This document shows positions 28,295 through 36,668 of a DNA stretch of 64,000 nt, piece by piece. Location: assembly GCF_001668575.1 (NCBI RefSeq), contig NZ_LZMD01000053.1, positions 1 through 64,000 of the forward strand, written 5' to 3'. Under the pieces are notes generated by a model. The model did not search any database. It was given only the letters and a program-made list of their open reading frames with translations, and was not told where the DNA came from. The stretch is from Mycobacterium sp. 1164985.4 (lineage in GTDB: Bacteria; Actinomycetota; Actinomycetes; Mycobacteriales; Mycobacteriaceae). How positions within the stretch are numbered: position 1 is the stretch's first letter; each line of letters opens with the position of its first letter. Both the position numbers and the translations under genes were made by a program.

Positions 28295-30622
28295 ATGGCT
28301 GATTTCGGCCGCGAGCTGCTCGCGTGCGCGGTCGAAGGCACGGTCGGTGCCGGCCCGAACCCGCTGCGCCACGTGGCGGATATTCCGCCGCGGACGGGAC
28401 GTCCGATGAAGTGGCCGCGCTGGGCCGACCCAGATGTGGTGCGGGCGTTTGTTGATCGGGGTATCGAGGCTCCGTGGTCGCATCAGGTCGCCGCGGCCGA
28501 ACTCGCACACGACGGACGCCATGTCGTGCTGTGCACCGGCACCGCGTCGGGCAAGTCGCTCGCCTACCAGTTGCCGATATTGACAGACCTGAAAGAAAAT
28601 TCGCGGGCCCGGGTGCTCTATCTGTCGCCGACCAAGGCGCTCGGCCATGACCAACTGCGCGCCGCGGTGACGCTCACCGAGGCGGTGGGGCTGGCCGATG
28701 CCGCGCCGTGCGCCTACGACGGCGACAGCCACAGCGACGTGCGACGGTTCGCGCGGGAGCGGTCGCGGTGGATCTTCTCCAACCCCGACATGATCCATCT
28801 CTCGCTGTTGCGCAACCACGCCCGATGGGCGGTGTTCCTGCGCAACCTGCACTACATCGTGGTCGACGAATGCCATTACTACCGCGGGATTTTTGGCTCG
28901 AACGTGGCGATGGTGCTGCGCCGGCTGCTGCGGCTGTGTGCGCGATATTCGCCGAACGGTGACGTGCCGACCGTGATATTCGCAAGCGCCACGACTGCAT
29001 CGCCGGCCCAGACCGCCTCCGAGTTGATCGGACAGACGGTCGAAGAGGTGACCGAGGACGGTTCACCCCAGGGCGCGCGCACCGTGGCGTTGTGGGAACC
29101 CCCGCTGCTCGACGACCTGGTGGGTGAAAACGGGGCGCCGGTAAGGCGTTCGGCGGGAGCCGAGGCCGCCAGCGTGATGGCCGACCTGGTCGCCGAGGGC
29201 GCCCGGATGCTCACCTTCGTGCGGTCACGGCGCGGTGCCGAACTCACCGCATTGGGCGCGCGAACCCGATTGAGCGAACTCGCACCGGATCTCGCCGACC
29301 GGGTCGCGTCGTATCGCGCCGGCTATCTCTCCGAGGACCGCCGGGCGCTCGAACGCGCGCTGGCCGACGGTGAGCTGCGGGGGTTGGCGACGACGAACGC
29401 GTTGGAGCTCGGCGTCGACATCGCCGGGCTGGACGCCGTTGTGCTCGCCGGGTTCCCGGGCACCGTGACGTCGTTCTGGCAGCAGGCCGGCCGCTCGGGG
29501 CGCCGCGGGCAGGGGGCGCTGATCGTGTTGATCGCCCGCGACGATCCGCTCGACACCTATCTGGTGCACCATCCGTCCGCACTGCTGGACAAGCCGATCG
29601 AACGCGTGGTCATCGATCCGACGAACCCGTATGTGCTTGGGCCACAATTGCTCTGCGCCGCCGCCGAACTTCCGCTCACCGACGCCGAGGTGCGGTTGTG
29701 GAACGCCGAGGAGGTGGCCGCGGCTCTCGTGGACGACGGACTGTTGCGGCGACGGGCCAACGGTTACTTTCCCACTCCCGGCATGGACCCGCATCCGGCC
29801 GTCGACATCCGGGGGTCGTCGGGCGGTCAGATCGCGATCCTGGAGGCGGGCACGGGCCGCATGCTCGGCAGCACTGGCGCGGGGCAGGCGCCGGCTTCGA
29901 TTCACCCGGGCGCGGTGTATCTGCATCAGGGCGAAACCTACGTCGTCGACTCGCTCGACTTCGAGGACGGCGTGGCCTTCGTGCACGCGGACGACCCGGG
30001 TTACACCACATCGGCGCGGGAGATCACCGACATCTCGGTCACCGGTGCCGGCGAGCGAAAGACGTTCGGCGCCGTCACTGTTGGACTCGTGCCGGTGTCG
30101 GTCACCAACACCGTGATCGGATATCTGCGGCGTCGACTGACCGGCGAGGTGATCGACTTCGTCGAGCTCGAGATGCCGACCCGCACGTTGGAGACGATGG
30201 CGGTGATGTGCACGATCACGCCAGAGGCGTTAGAGCACAACGGAATCGATTTGCTTCACGTGCCCGGCGCGCTTCATGCCGCAGAACATGCCGCTATCGG
30301 CCTCCTGCCGTTGGTCGCCAGTTGCGACCGTGGCGACATCGGCGGTGTCTCGACGGCGGTGGGACCCGTGCAGGGATTGCCGACGATCTTCGTCTACGAC
30401 GGTTATCCCGGCGGTGCGGGTTTCGCCGACCGCGGCTACCACCGGCTCACCACGTGGTGGGCCGCGACGGCCGATGCGATCGAGGCATGCGAATGCCTTG
30501 CGGGCTGCCCGTCGTGCGTGCAGTCGCCCAAGTGCGGCAACGGCAACGACCCGCTGGACAAGGAGGGTGCGATGCGGGTGTTGCGGCTGGTCCTCGGCGA
30601 AATTGCCGATCACTCGCTGTGA
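28295..30622 (+). CDS. DEAD/DEAH-box helicase of the MrfA/Hrq1 type (Rv3649-like)
   Basis: A 775-residue superfamily 2 helicase. Motif I is TGTASGKSLAYQ, motif II is DECH in VVDECHYYRG, and motif VI is QAGRSGRRGQGAL. The C-terminal DUF1998-type domain carries a four-cysteine zinc cluster, CECLAGCPSCVQSPKCGNG, as in Bacillus MrfA and fungal Hrq1, which act in repair of DNA cross-links. A function in DNA-damage repair is likely by family. The ATG at 28295 follows GAGGAGG. Confidence 0.9.
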   Translation: MADFGRELLACAVEGTVGAGPNPLRHVADIPPRTGRPMKWPRWADPDVVRAFVDRGIEAPWSHQVAAAELAHDGRHVVLCTGTASGKSLAYQLPILTDLKENSRARVLYLSPTKALGHDQLRAAVTLTEAVGLADAAPCAYDGDSHSDVRRFARERSRWIFSNPDMIHLSLLRNHARWAVFLRNLHYIVVDECHYYRGIFGSNVAMVLRRLLRLCARYSPNGDVPTVIFASATTASPAQTASELIGQTVEEVTEDGSPQGARTVALWEPPLLDDLVGENGAPVRRSAGAEAASVMADLVAEGARMLTFVRSRRGAELTALGARTRLSELAPDLADRVASYRAGYLSEDRRALERALADGELRGLATTNALELGVDIAGLDAVVLAGFPGTVTSFWQQAGRSGRRGQGALIVLIARDDPLDTYLVHHPSALLDKPIERVVIDPTNPYVLGPQLLCAAAELPLTDAEVRLWNAEEVAAALVDDGLLRRRANGYFPTPGMDPHPAVDIRGSSGGQIAILEAGTGRMLGSTGAGQAPASIHPGAVYLHQGETYVVDSLDFEDGVAFVHADDPGYTTSAREITDISVTGAGERKTFGAVTVGLVPVSVTNTVIGYLRRRLTGEVIDFVELEMPTRTLETMAVMCTITPEALEHNGIDLLHVPGALHAAEHAAIGLLPLVASCDRGDIGGVSTAVGPVQGLPTIFVYDGYPGGAGFADRGYHRLTTWWAATADAIEACECLAGCPSCVQSPKCGNGNDPLDKEGAMRVLRLVLGEIADHSL

Positions 30623-30774
30623 GCCGTGGACATGGGCGATCGACCCCTCGACGATCGCCTGACGGATTTCCGGGAAGTGGCCCGGTGCAGCGAAAACTAC
30701 CGCCTCGGTGAAGGCCGTCGCAACCGTACGAGAGCGCCACGAATCGCGTTCACCCGCGCCGGTAAAGTGGCCCC

Positions 30775-31800
30775 ATGAGCCACGACTGGCTGCTCGTGGA
30801 GACGCTAGGCAGCGAGCCCGCGGTGGTCGCGCAGGGTCGTCGCACTCAGGACCTGGTTCCGATCAGTGCGTTCCTGAGGCGTAATCCGCACCTGATGGCG
30901 GTTCAAACCGCGATCGGCGAAACGGTGCGAGCACGGCAGGGCTTGAGCAGCATCACGCCGAAGAACGACCGTGTCATTCGCACCGAGGTCGTGCAGATGA
31001 CCGACGGTCGGATCCACGGCGTGCACGTATGGATCGGCCCGCCCGATATGGAACCACCGGAGCGGCCGGTGCCCGGTCCGCTGGTTTGGGACCTCAACAC
31101 CGGTATCGCCACGGCCACGCCGGAATCTCTGACCAACAGCGGCTGGGACTCGCCCCCGGAGCCGACGCTGAACCGCACATTCGCCGACGATCTGCCGATG
31201 CGTGAACTCAACCCGAGCGAAGCCAGGGTGTTGACCATGGCGATCAAACGCGAACCGGGCGCGACGTTCTGCAGCACCTGGAACGTCACCGACCATCACG
31301 GCGAACCGATCAGCGTCGGCTTCGTCACGCGGACGGTGGCCGAATCCGACGAGGACGACGGCCCGGATCGGTTGCTGTGCCGAGCGATGAACTGGCGCAG
31401 CGAGCGCGAAGATGAGTCGCCGCAACAGGATCGCCTCGCCCAGCGGATCCTCAACGGCTTGGCGCAGCCGGGTGTGCACCGCGCGCTGGTGGACCCGAAC
31501 AACTGGACCTTGCTGAAGTGGCTCGATGACCCCGCTCCGTTCTTCGACTGGCGGGTGAGCCTGGCCGGTGAGCACGCGGTGCATCCCGACGACCGCGCCG
31601 AAATGGAGCGGATGGCAACGGAGTTCACCACCGGCATCGCCTCCGGGGTGCTGAGGATGACCGGCGTCGACCACGAGTGGGCGCCAGTGCATGTCACCGT
31701 GAATCGCGTCGAGCTCGACGACGACGTGTATGCCGCTCTGGCGACGCTGCGCCGACCCATTGCCACCGAGATCTCTAGCTTAAAAGCACGCGAGGCCTAG
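30775..31800 (+). CDS. conserved protein, Rv3651-like (GAF/PAS-like sensor fold)
   Basis: A 341-residue soluble protein conserved at this site between the helicase and the Tad operon in mycobacteria. I recognise it as the Rv3651 family; from memory, this family has GAF/PAS-like sensor domains, which I cannot show from sequence alone. There is no output domain such as a kinase or DNA-binding helix. Its stop overlaps the convergent last gene of the Tad operon by four bases. The 152-base gap before it (30623-30774) shows no feature. Confidence 0.75.
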   Translation: MSHDWLLVETLGSEPAVVAQGRRTQDLVPISAFLRRNPHLMAVQTAIGETVRARQGLSSITPKNDRVIRTEVVQMTDGRIHGVHVWIGPPDMEPPERPVPGPLVWDLNTGIATATPESLTNSGWDSPPEPTLNRTFADDLPMRELNPSEARVLTMAIKREPGATFCSTWNVTDHHGEPISVGFVTRTVAESDEDDGPDRLLCRAMNWRSEREDESPQQDRLAQRILNGLAQPGVHRALVDPNNWTLLKWLDDPAPFFDWRVSLAGEHAVHPDDRAEMERMATEFTTGIASGVLRMTGVDHEWAPVHVTVNRVELDDDVYAALATLRRPIATEISSLKAREA

Positions 31801-32210
31801 GTTCCGGCCGGCCCGGCGCGAGCCAGCGCACGCGCGGTGCCGACACCGAATCGGCCCAGGACTACCGGAACCTGGACTGCGACAACGATATCGAGATCGT
31901 CTGCTTCGCACTGCACCATCTCGGTCCGCATGGCGTCGGCCACGGCGGCGGCCCATGTGCATGCCTCTTCGATTCCCGACGCAAAACGGTGCGCAGCAGC
32001 CAGCGCCGCCAGATCCGCCGTCGCCTGGGCGCGGTGCCGCGCCGTCACCGCCACTCCGAGGTAACCCGCACCGACGGCGGTCGTCACCACCGCGGCGATC
32101 ATCACGGCGCCGATCAGGCTCGTCGAACCTCGGTCAGCCCGAACCCGGTTCCACAGCCGCCACCGCTCGCGCTTCGACGGTGAGTACGGGCAGCAGCGGC
32201 GAGCGCGCAC
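31797..32210 (-). CDS. TadE-like pilus-assembly protein (Rv3654c-like)
   Basis: The last gene of the Tad operon. It has a short basic N terminus, then DRGSTSLIGAVMIAAVVTTA, a prepilin-like segment (Gly followed by a hydrophobic helix), and an Ala-rich domain containing RHRAQATADLAALAAAHRF. This is the 'helicase/secretion neighbourhood TadE-like' family. The start is uncertain: GTG 32210 (used; 137 residues, 77-base overlap with the preceding gene), GTG 32105 or ATG 32102, the last two beginning inside the hydrophobic helix as in some annotations of Rv3654c. Confidence 0.65.
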   Translation of the reverse strand: MRARRCCPYSPSKRERWRLWNRVRADRGSTSLIGAVMIAAVVTTAVGAGYLGVAVTARHRAQATADLAALAAAHRFASGIEEACTWAAAVADAMRTEMVQCEADDLDIVVAVQVPVVLGRFGVGTARALARAGPAGT

Positions 32211-32460
32211 TGACGGTGGAGACAACGAATCGACCGTCGCGACGGATGTCGACGGTGGCTCCATCAGGCGCGAGACCGCGGGCAGTGTCGCGACCGTCGT
32301 CACCACGGGCGGCGAGGCGCGCGGCCTCGCGTGCGGCGTCGACACATCGGATGTGCATCGACACCGCCGTGAGACCGGCCACGCACAGGATGAGGATGCT
32401 GACCAGCGCGGCCACCGCGAACGCCGCCTCGACGGTGGCGCCACCACGCTCACCGGCTAG
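32134..32460 (-). CDS. TadE-family minor pilin, start codon unresolved (possible frameshift)
   Basis: The conserved part reads GERGGATVEAAFAVAAL, a TadE-type signal with the hydrophobic helix following, then MHIRCVDAAREAARLAARGD as in Rv3655c. No ATG, GTG or TTG lies in this frame between the upstream gene's stop and the conserved region; the only in-frame ATG is at 32676, inside the preceding gene. A well-placed GTG at 32453, five bases after that stop, is out of frame. A small deletion there would explain this, making the gene a pseudogene or the base call an error. The coordinates mark the supported coding stretch, not a proven start. Confidence 0.6.
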   Translation of the reverse strand, partial: LAGERGGATVEAAFAVAALVSILILCVAGLTAVSMHIRCVDAAREAARLAARGDDGRDTARGLAPDGATVDIRRDGRFVVSTVSARSPLLPVLTVEARAVAAVEPGSG

Positions 32461-32657
32461 ACGTTTGTCTTCAGCGCGCGGGTGATGATGTTGGTCAACG
32501 CGCTGACGATCGAGTCGCCGGTGACGACCGTATACAGGATCGCGCCGAAGGCCGCGGCAGCGATCGTGCCGATCGCATACTCGACGGTCGACATCCCGTC
32601 GTCCGCGACGATCAGCAGCGTCAGTCGCGCCTGAAGCGCACGGATCTTGTTGTCCAC
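32457..32657 (-). CDS. DUF4244 Flp-type pilin-like protein (Rv3656c-like)
   Basis: A 66-residue protein: short basic N terminus, then DDGMSTVEYAIGTIAAAAF, where Gly followed by Met-Ser-Thr-Val-Glu resembles a Flp/type IVb prepilin cleavage site with the key Glu at +5, then one hydrophobic helix. It is probably the main structural subunit of the Tad pilus. GGGGAGGA (32667-32674 on the minus strand) is well placed for the GTG at 32657; a GTG at 32663 is too close. Confidence 0.78.
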   Translation of the reverse strand: MDNKIRALQARLTLLIVADDGMSTVEYAIGTIAAAAFGAILYTVVTGDSIVSALTNIITRALKTNV

Positions 32658-32686
32658 CCTCACTTTTCCTCCCCATTCGCTACCCT

Positions 32687-33256
32687 TCACAAAATTCCGG
32701 ACCGCAATACGTCTCCGGCCAGACCGGCGATCACCGGGATGATGCCCAGACAGAAGAACGCCGGTAGGTAACACACCCCCAGCGGACCGGCGATCAACAC
32801 CGATGCTCGCTCGGCCGCGGCCCGCGCCGCATCCGCCGCGTCGTCGCGCGATCGGGTCGCCAGCGCAGTGACCCTCTGCGCCAGAGCCGTTCCCGAGGCC
32901 GCCGATCGTCGCGCCAACCGCAGCAGCGCGTCGACGCTGCGGTCGCCGTCGGGCGCATTCGCCCACGCGGTCGACGGGTCGGCACCCAGCGCAAGGAGGT
33001 CCGCGGCACGGGCCAGCACACGGGCTACCCGCGGCGGTGCCGACGGAACCGCCGCCGCGGCGGCGCCGGCCACCGCCATCCCCGAGTGCAGGCAAGCCGC
33101 GAGCACGTCGAGCGCGGAAGCGAATGCGAGCGGATCGTTCGGCCCGACAGTCTCCTGGTGCCGCGGGGCCGTGTCCTGCGTACTTCGGATCCGCGCTCGC
33201 GCATCCGTACCCGCGACCAGCGCGGCTATCGCGAGAAGCGCTGCGGCGAGCGTCAT
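32687..33256 (-). CDS. tadC: TadC-like type II secretion F domain protein (Rv3657c-like)
   Basis: A 189-residue inner-membrane platform protein for Tad pilus assembly. It has an N-terminal membrane segment (TLAAALLAIAALVAG), a cytoplasmic helical T2SSF domain, and a C-terminal hydrophobic pair ending LPAFFCLGIIPVIAGLAGDV. The ATG 33256 overlaps the tadB-like stop as ATGA. It is shorter than non-mycobacterial TadC proteins but matches the mycobacterial length. Confidence 0.83.
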   Translation of the reverse strand: MTLAAALLAIAALVAGTDARARIRSTQDTAPRHQETVGPNDPLAFASALDVLAACLHSGMAVAGAAAAAVPSAPPRVARVLARAADLLALGADPSTAWANAPDGDRSVDALLRLARRSAASGTALAQRVTALATRSRDDAADAARAAAERASVLIAGPLGVCYLPAFFCLGIIPVIAGLAGDVLRSGIL

Positions 33257-34029
33257 TCGAGGACCCCGCTGGTGATGCGGTCCGACCATGCCAACCCCGT
33301 ACACGTCAGCGTCACACCGATGACCAACAACCACTGGCCGGTCGAGAACAGGAAGCGCAGTGGATGTGCTCCGATCAGCTCGCCCAACCCGACGCCGAGC
33401 AGCGGAAGTACGGCGAGGATGGTCGCGGTGGTGCGAGCGCCCGCCATCCCGGCGTTCACCTGTGCCGAGAACCGCTCCCGCGCAACGATGTCGCGTTGGG
33501 CCGTGTGCACCAGCGTCGCGATGGCGAGTCCGTGGGACTGCGCCAGCTCCCAGCAGACCGCGAGCCGTCGCCAATACGCGGGCAACGCCGACTGCGCCGC
33601 CACACTCCGCAGCCCGGCCGCGACGTCGGCTCCCATTCGTGCCCTGGCCGCCACCGTCCGAAGTGACGCCGCCGCAGTCCCTTCGGTCTCCGCTGCCGCG
33701 GTGTCGAACGCGGTCACCGGATGAGCACCGATGCGCAACTCTCCGACCAGGACGTCGAGCGCGCCCTCCAGCGCCGCCGCCTCCGCGGCCCGTTCGCGCC
33801 TCCGACGACGGCGCCGCGTGCGTGCTGCGACAGTGCCGGCGGCTATCGCGGCTGCGACGACGACACCGAGCGGGGCGACAACCGTCGGCGCGGCGAGGAC
33901 TCCGATCAGCCACAGCCCGAGCGGTATCCGGAAGGCACGCCGGCGTCGGCGGGGCTCCGGCACCCCCCGCCGGCGCCGCCCGGGTGCGACCAGAAGCGCC
34001 AGTGCGACGGCCAGCGCCGCGACGCTCAC
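33253..34029 (-). CDS. tadB: TadB-like type II secretion F domain protein (Rv3658c-like)
   Basis: A 258-residue membrane protein. Two N-terminal hydrophobic segments are separated by an Arg-rich stretch; a T2SSF domain follows (ALDVLVGELRIGAHPVTAF ... ALPAYWRRLAVCWELAQSHG), then a C-terminal membrane pair. It partners TadC in the assembly platform. The GTG 34029 overlaps the tadA stop as GTGA, so I prefer it to an upstream ATG at 34101. Confidence 0.83.
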   Translation of the reverse strand: MSVAALAVALALLVAPGRRRRGVPEPRRRRRAFRIPLGLWLIGVLAAPTVVAPLGVVVAAAIAAGTVAARTRRRRRRRERAAEAAALEGALDVLVGELRIGAHPVTAFDTAAAETEGTAAASLRTVAARARMGADVAAGLRSVAAQSALPAYWRRLAVCWELAQSHGLAIATLVHTAQRDIVARERFSAQVNAGMAGARTTATILAVLPLLGVGLGELIGAHPLRFLFSTGQWLLVIGVTLTCTGLAWSDRITSGVLE

Positions 34030-35192
34030 GAGCCGCCCCGCTCGCGGATGAGAGCGTTCAGGCGCGGCGCTCCCTGGCCGAAGCCGGACCCGAGGCTCCA
34101 CGCCGTCGCAGCGCCGACCCGGCCGTCGGTACCCCCCGTCAACACCGCGATCTCGCTGAGCCGCCGCGCTCCCAGCCGATCGCGGTCGACGTGGATCACC
34201 ACCTGTACCGCGGCCGCCAGCTGACTGTGCAACGCGGCCCGGTCGAGGCCGCCGAGCGCCGCCAGAGCCTCCAGACGGGCGGGTACCTCGGTAGGACTGT
34301 TGGCGTGCACGGTGCCGGCGCCACCGTCGTGACCAGTGTTGAGCGCCCCGAGCAGATCAACCACCTCGGCGCCGCGGACCTCGCCGACGATGATGCGGTC
34401 GGGCCTCATCCGCAGCGCTTGCCGGACCAGGTCGCGCATGCTCACCTCGCCCGCACCCTCGACGTTGGCGCAGCGAGCGACCAGCTTCACCAGGTGCGGA
34501 TGCCGCGGAGCGAGTTCGGGGGCGTCCTCGACGCAGACGATGCGTTCGGCGGTGGGGACCGTACCGAGCAGCGCGGCCAGCAACGTCGTCTTGCCCGCGC
34601 CGGTTCCGCCCGAGACAAGGAATGCCAGCCGGGCACGGACGATGCCGTCGAGCAGCGACGCGGCGGCCGGCTCGATCGCCCCCGCCGCCGACAACGACGC
34701 CAGATCCTGGGTGGCGGGACGCAGCACCCGCAGCGACAGACACGTCCCCGCCGGAGCGATCGGTGGCAGGACCGCGTGCAGACGCACGGTGAACTGCCCG
34801 GTCCCGAGGCCGGTCAACTGCCCGTCGACCCACGGTTGCGCCTCATCGAGGCGTCGCCCCGCCGCCAGCGCGAGCCGCTGGGCGAGCCGCCGTACGGAGT
34901 TCTCATCAGGGAACCGGATCCCGGTGCGGCGCAACCCGTTTCCGTCGTCCACCCATACCGCGTCCGGCGCGGTGACCAGGACGTCCGTCGTGTCGTGGGC
35001 ACACAGCAACGGTTCGAGCACCCCCGCGCCGGTCAGCTCCGTCTCCAGTAGTCGCAGCCCGCTGAGCACTTCACTGTCACCGAGCACACCACCCGATTCC
35101 GCGCGGATCGCGGCGGCGACCACCGTGGGCCGCAGCGGCACGGTCTCCGCGGCGAGCCGCTCGCGAACCCGGTCGATCAACGAGTCGCTCAT
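34026..35192 (-). CDS. tadA: Tad pilus assembly ATPase, CpaF family (Rv3659c-like)
   Basis: A 388-residue secretion ATPase that powers pilin assembly at the cytoplasmic face. The Walker A is SGGTGAGKTTLL, the Asp box is RIVCVEDAPEL, and the Walker B region is RIIVGEVRGAEVVDLL. A second His-containing motif, NTGHDGGAGTVHANSP, is typical of GspE/TadA ATPases. The ATG 35192 overlaps the ssd stop as ATGA. A longer frame to 35552 lies antisense within ssd and is ignored. Confidence 0.92.
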   Translation of the reverse strand: MSDSLIDRVRERLAAETVPLRPTVVAAAIRAESGGVLGDSEVLSGLRLLETELTGAGVLEPLLCAHDTTDVLVTAPDAVWVDDGNGLRRTGIRFPDENSVRRLAQRLALAAGRRLDEAQPWVDGQLTGLGTGQFTVRLHAVLPPIAPAGTCLSLRVLRPATQDLASLSAAGAIEPAAASLLDGIVRARLAFLVSGGTGAGKTTLLAALLGTVPTAERIVCVEDAPELAPRHPHLVKLVARCANVEGAGEVSMRDLVRQALRMRPDRIIVGEVRGAEVVDLLGALNTGHDGGAGTVHANSPTEVPARLEALAALGGLDRAALHSQLAAAVQVVIHVDRDRLGARRLSEIAVLTGGTDGRVGAATAWSLGSGFGQGAPRLNALIRERGGS

Positions 35193-36250
35193 GGGACGAC
35201 CGCGGGATGCTGATGCAGAATCGCCAACACCTTGCGTGCGGCGCGGCCGAGCGGTGATCGTCGACCGGCCCGCAGTCCACCGCGCTCGAGGGTGACGGCC
35301 ATACCCGGTTGCGGCCGCATCCTCGCCAGCAGCGGCAGGCCGACGATCTCGGCGACGTCCGTCGACCTCAGCCCGCCCGGTGCCGGGCCTCGCACCACAA
35401 CACCAGCGTTCGGATTCAGCGTCGACACCCACCGTGCCACGACGTCGGCCGCGGCGCAGGACCGGACGTCCGCCGGCGTCATCACCACCGCGAGATCGGC
35501 GGCGGCCAGTGCGGTCTCCGCCGCCGCGGTCGACCGCCTCGGGACGTCGCACACGACCGTCGCGCCGCTGCGACTGCCAGCGTCGATCATGGCGCCGAGC
35601 GGTCTCGGATCGACATCGGCACCGCCGCGGCTGCCGGACAACACGCTGACGCGCTGCACGCGGGGCAGCGCCTCACGCAGCGCGGCATAGTTCAGCCGTC
35701 CGCCCTGCAGCTGCAGGTCCGGCCAGCGCAGCCCGGACTCGGCTTCGCCGCCTATCACCAGATCGAGTCCACCGCTCCACGGGTCGACGTCGATCAGCAA
35801 GGCTTCGGGGGCGGCCAGTGCGAGCGCCGACGCGAAGACCGATGCCCCCGCGCCACCGCGGCCGGCGATGACCGCGGCGACCGCGCCGCGGTCCGCCTTG
35901 TCGTGCAATCCCTCGGAGGCCTCGGCCAACTCGGCCATCAGCTCGTCATCCTGAGCGGGCAGGGCCAGCACCCGTTGCGCGCCCACCGCGATCGCCACCC
36001 GCCAGTCCGCTTCCGCCGGTTCGCCGCGGCCCACCACAACGACCCGGGTGCGACGGGGCAGCGCGCGGGCGACACATCGCTGGGCGCCCGTGGTGTCGAG
36101 CACTATCGCCGCCGCGTCGGTCCAGACTTTGCGGCTTGACGGTTCCGGCGCGTGAACGACCGATACGCCCGCCGCGGCGCACACCCGGTCCACGTCGTCC
36201 CGCAGGACGGGATCTGCGACGACCACGAGATATCCACTGAGCGAAGCCAC
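35189..36250 (-). CDS. ssd: septum-site-determining-like protein Ssd (TadZ/CpaE-like ATPase)
   Basis: A 353-residue MinD/ParA-superfamily protein. The N-terminal receiver-like domain begins GYLVVVADPVLRDDVDRV, followed by an ATPase domain whose P-loop is degenerate: AGRGGAGASVFASAL lacks the usual GK-T/S. This is as in Rv3660c (Ssd), tied to septum regulation, and in TadZ/CpaE proteins that place the Tad apparatus in the cell. It starts at GTG 36250 and is the first gene of the Tad operon. Confidence 0.88.
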   Translation of the reverse strand: MASLSGYLVVVADPVLRDDVDRVCAAAGVSVVHAPEPSSRKVWTDAAAIVLDTTGAQRCVARALPRRTRVVVVGRGEPAEADWRVAIAVGAQRVLALPAQDDELMAELAEASEGLHDKADRGAVAAVIAGRGGAGASVFASALALAAPEALLIDVDPWSGGLDLVIGGEAESGLRWPDLQLQGGRLNYAALREALPRVQRVSVLSGSRGGADVDPRPLGAMIDAGSRSGATVVCDVPRRSTAAAETALAAADLAVVMTPADVRSCAAADVVARWVSTLNPNAGVVVRGPAPGGLRSTDVAEIVGLPLLARMRPQPGMAVTLERGGLRAGRRSPLGRAARKVLAILHQHPAVVP

Positions 36251-36412
36251 GCCTTCACCCTGCGGCCTGCCGTTGTGGGGGCGCTACAGACGGCGCCTGA
36301 TCTGTGCATCAACCCGGGCTTGGGGATGGCACGGCAATGCGATCACGGACCGAAAACGAGATTCCGCAACCGTCGCGAATGGCAATACATATCCGGATTG
36401 CGAAAAGCCCCG

Positions 36413-36508
36413 AAAAAGGGACGACCCCCGCCAGGGGGGGAGGAGGCGGAGGTCGTCGTGTATCAGCCCCGGGGGGTCGGGCTGATGCACACCCGACATA
36501 AGCCGGGT
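36413..36508 (-). ncRNA. 6C small RNA (B11)
   Basis: On the minus strand two hairpins each show a run of six or more C in the loop. The first is ATCAGCCC/GGGCTGAT with loop GACCCCCCG (36462-36486). The second is ACGACCTCCGCC/GGCGGGGGTCGT with a C7 loop (36421-36456), followed by CCCTTTTT (36420-36413), an intrinsic terminator. TATAGT (36516-36521) is a good -10 for a start near 36508, giving about 96 bases. Shape, size and position between the ssd and Rv3661 homologues match actinobacterial 6C RNA, B11 in M. tuberculosis, which pairs with G-rich mRNA sites through its C-rich loops. Between it and ssd (36251-36412) I see no gene. Confidence 0.9.
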
Positions 36509-36587
36509 AACGCTCACTATACACACGCAAGTCCGCCTCGGCGCAAGTGCTGGACCTGTACAGAACCGGGCCGTTTCACAGAAGTGT

Positions 36588-36602
36588 GGTGTCTCCGACA
36601 CC
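36588..36602. promoter_or_regulatory. inverted repeat upstream of the HAD phosphatase gene
   Basis: Perfect 6-bp inverted repeat GGTGTC-tcc-GACACC between the divergent 6C RNA promoter and the HAD gene start, about 67 bases before the latter. It could be an operator for either transcript. No regulator is known to me for this motif. Confidence 0.35.
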
Positions 36603-36668
36603 TGTCATAACCTGCCACTTTGTACACTCCTCCGGCGTTTGTCACATGCGGGCACCTATGCTTGCGGC

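Noticed and set aside
36273-36610. Small frames (65-105 codons) around the 6C RNA as genes
   Set aside because: They run through the RNA hairpins and G/C runs and have no protein-like composition.
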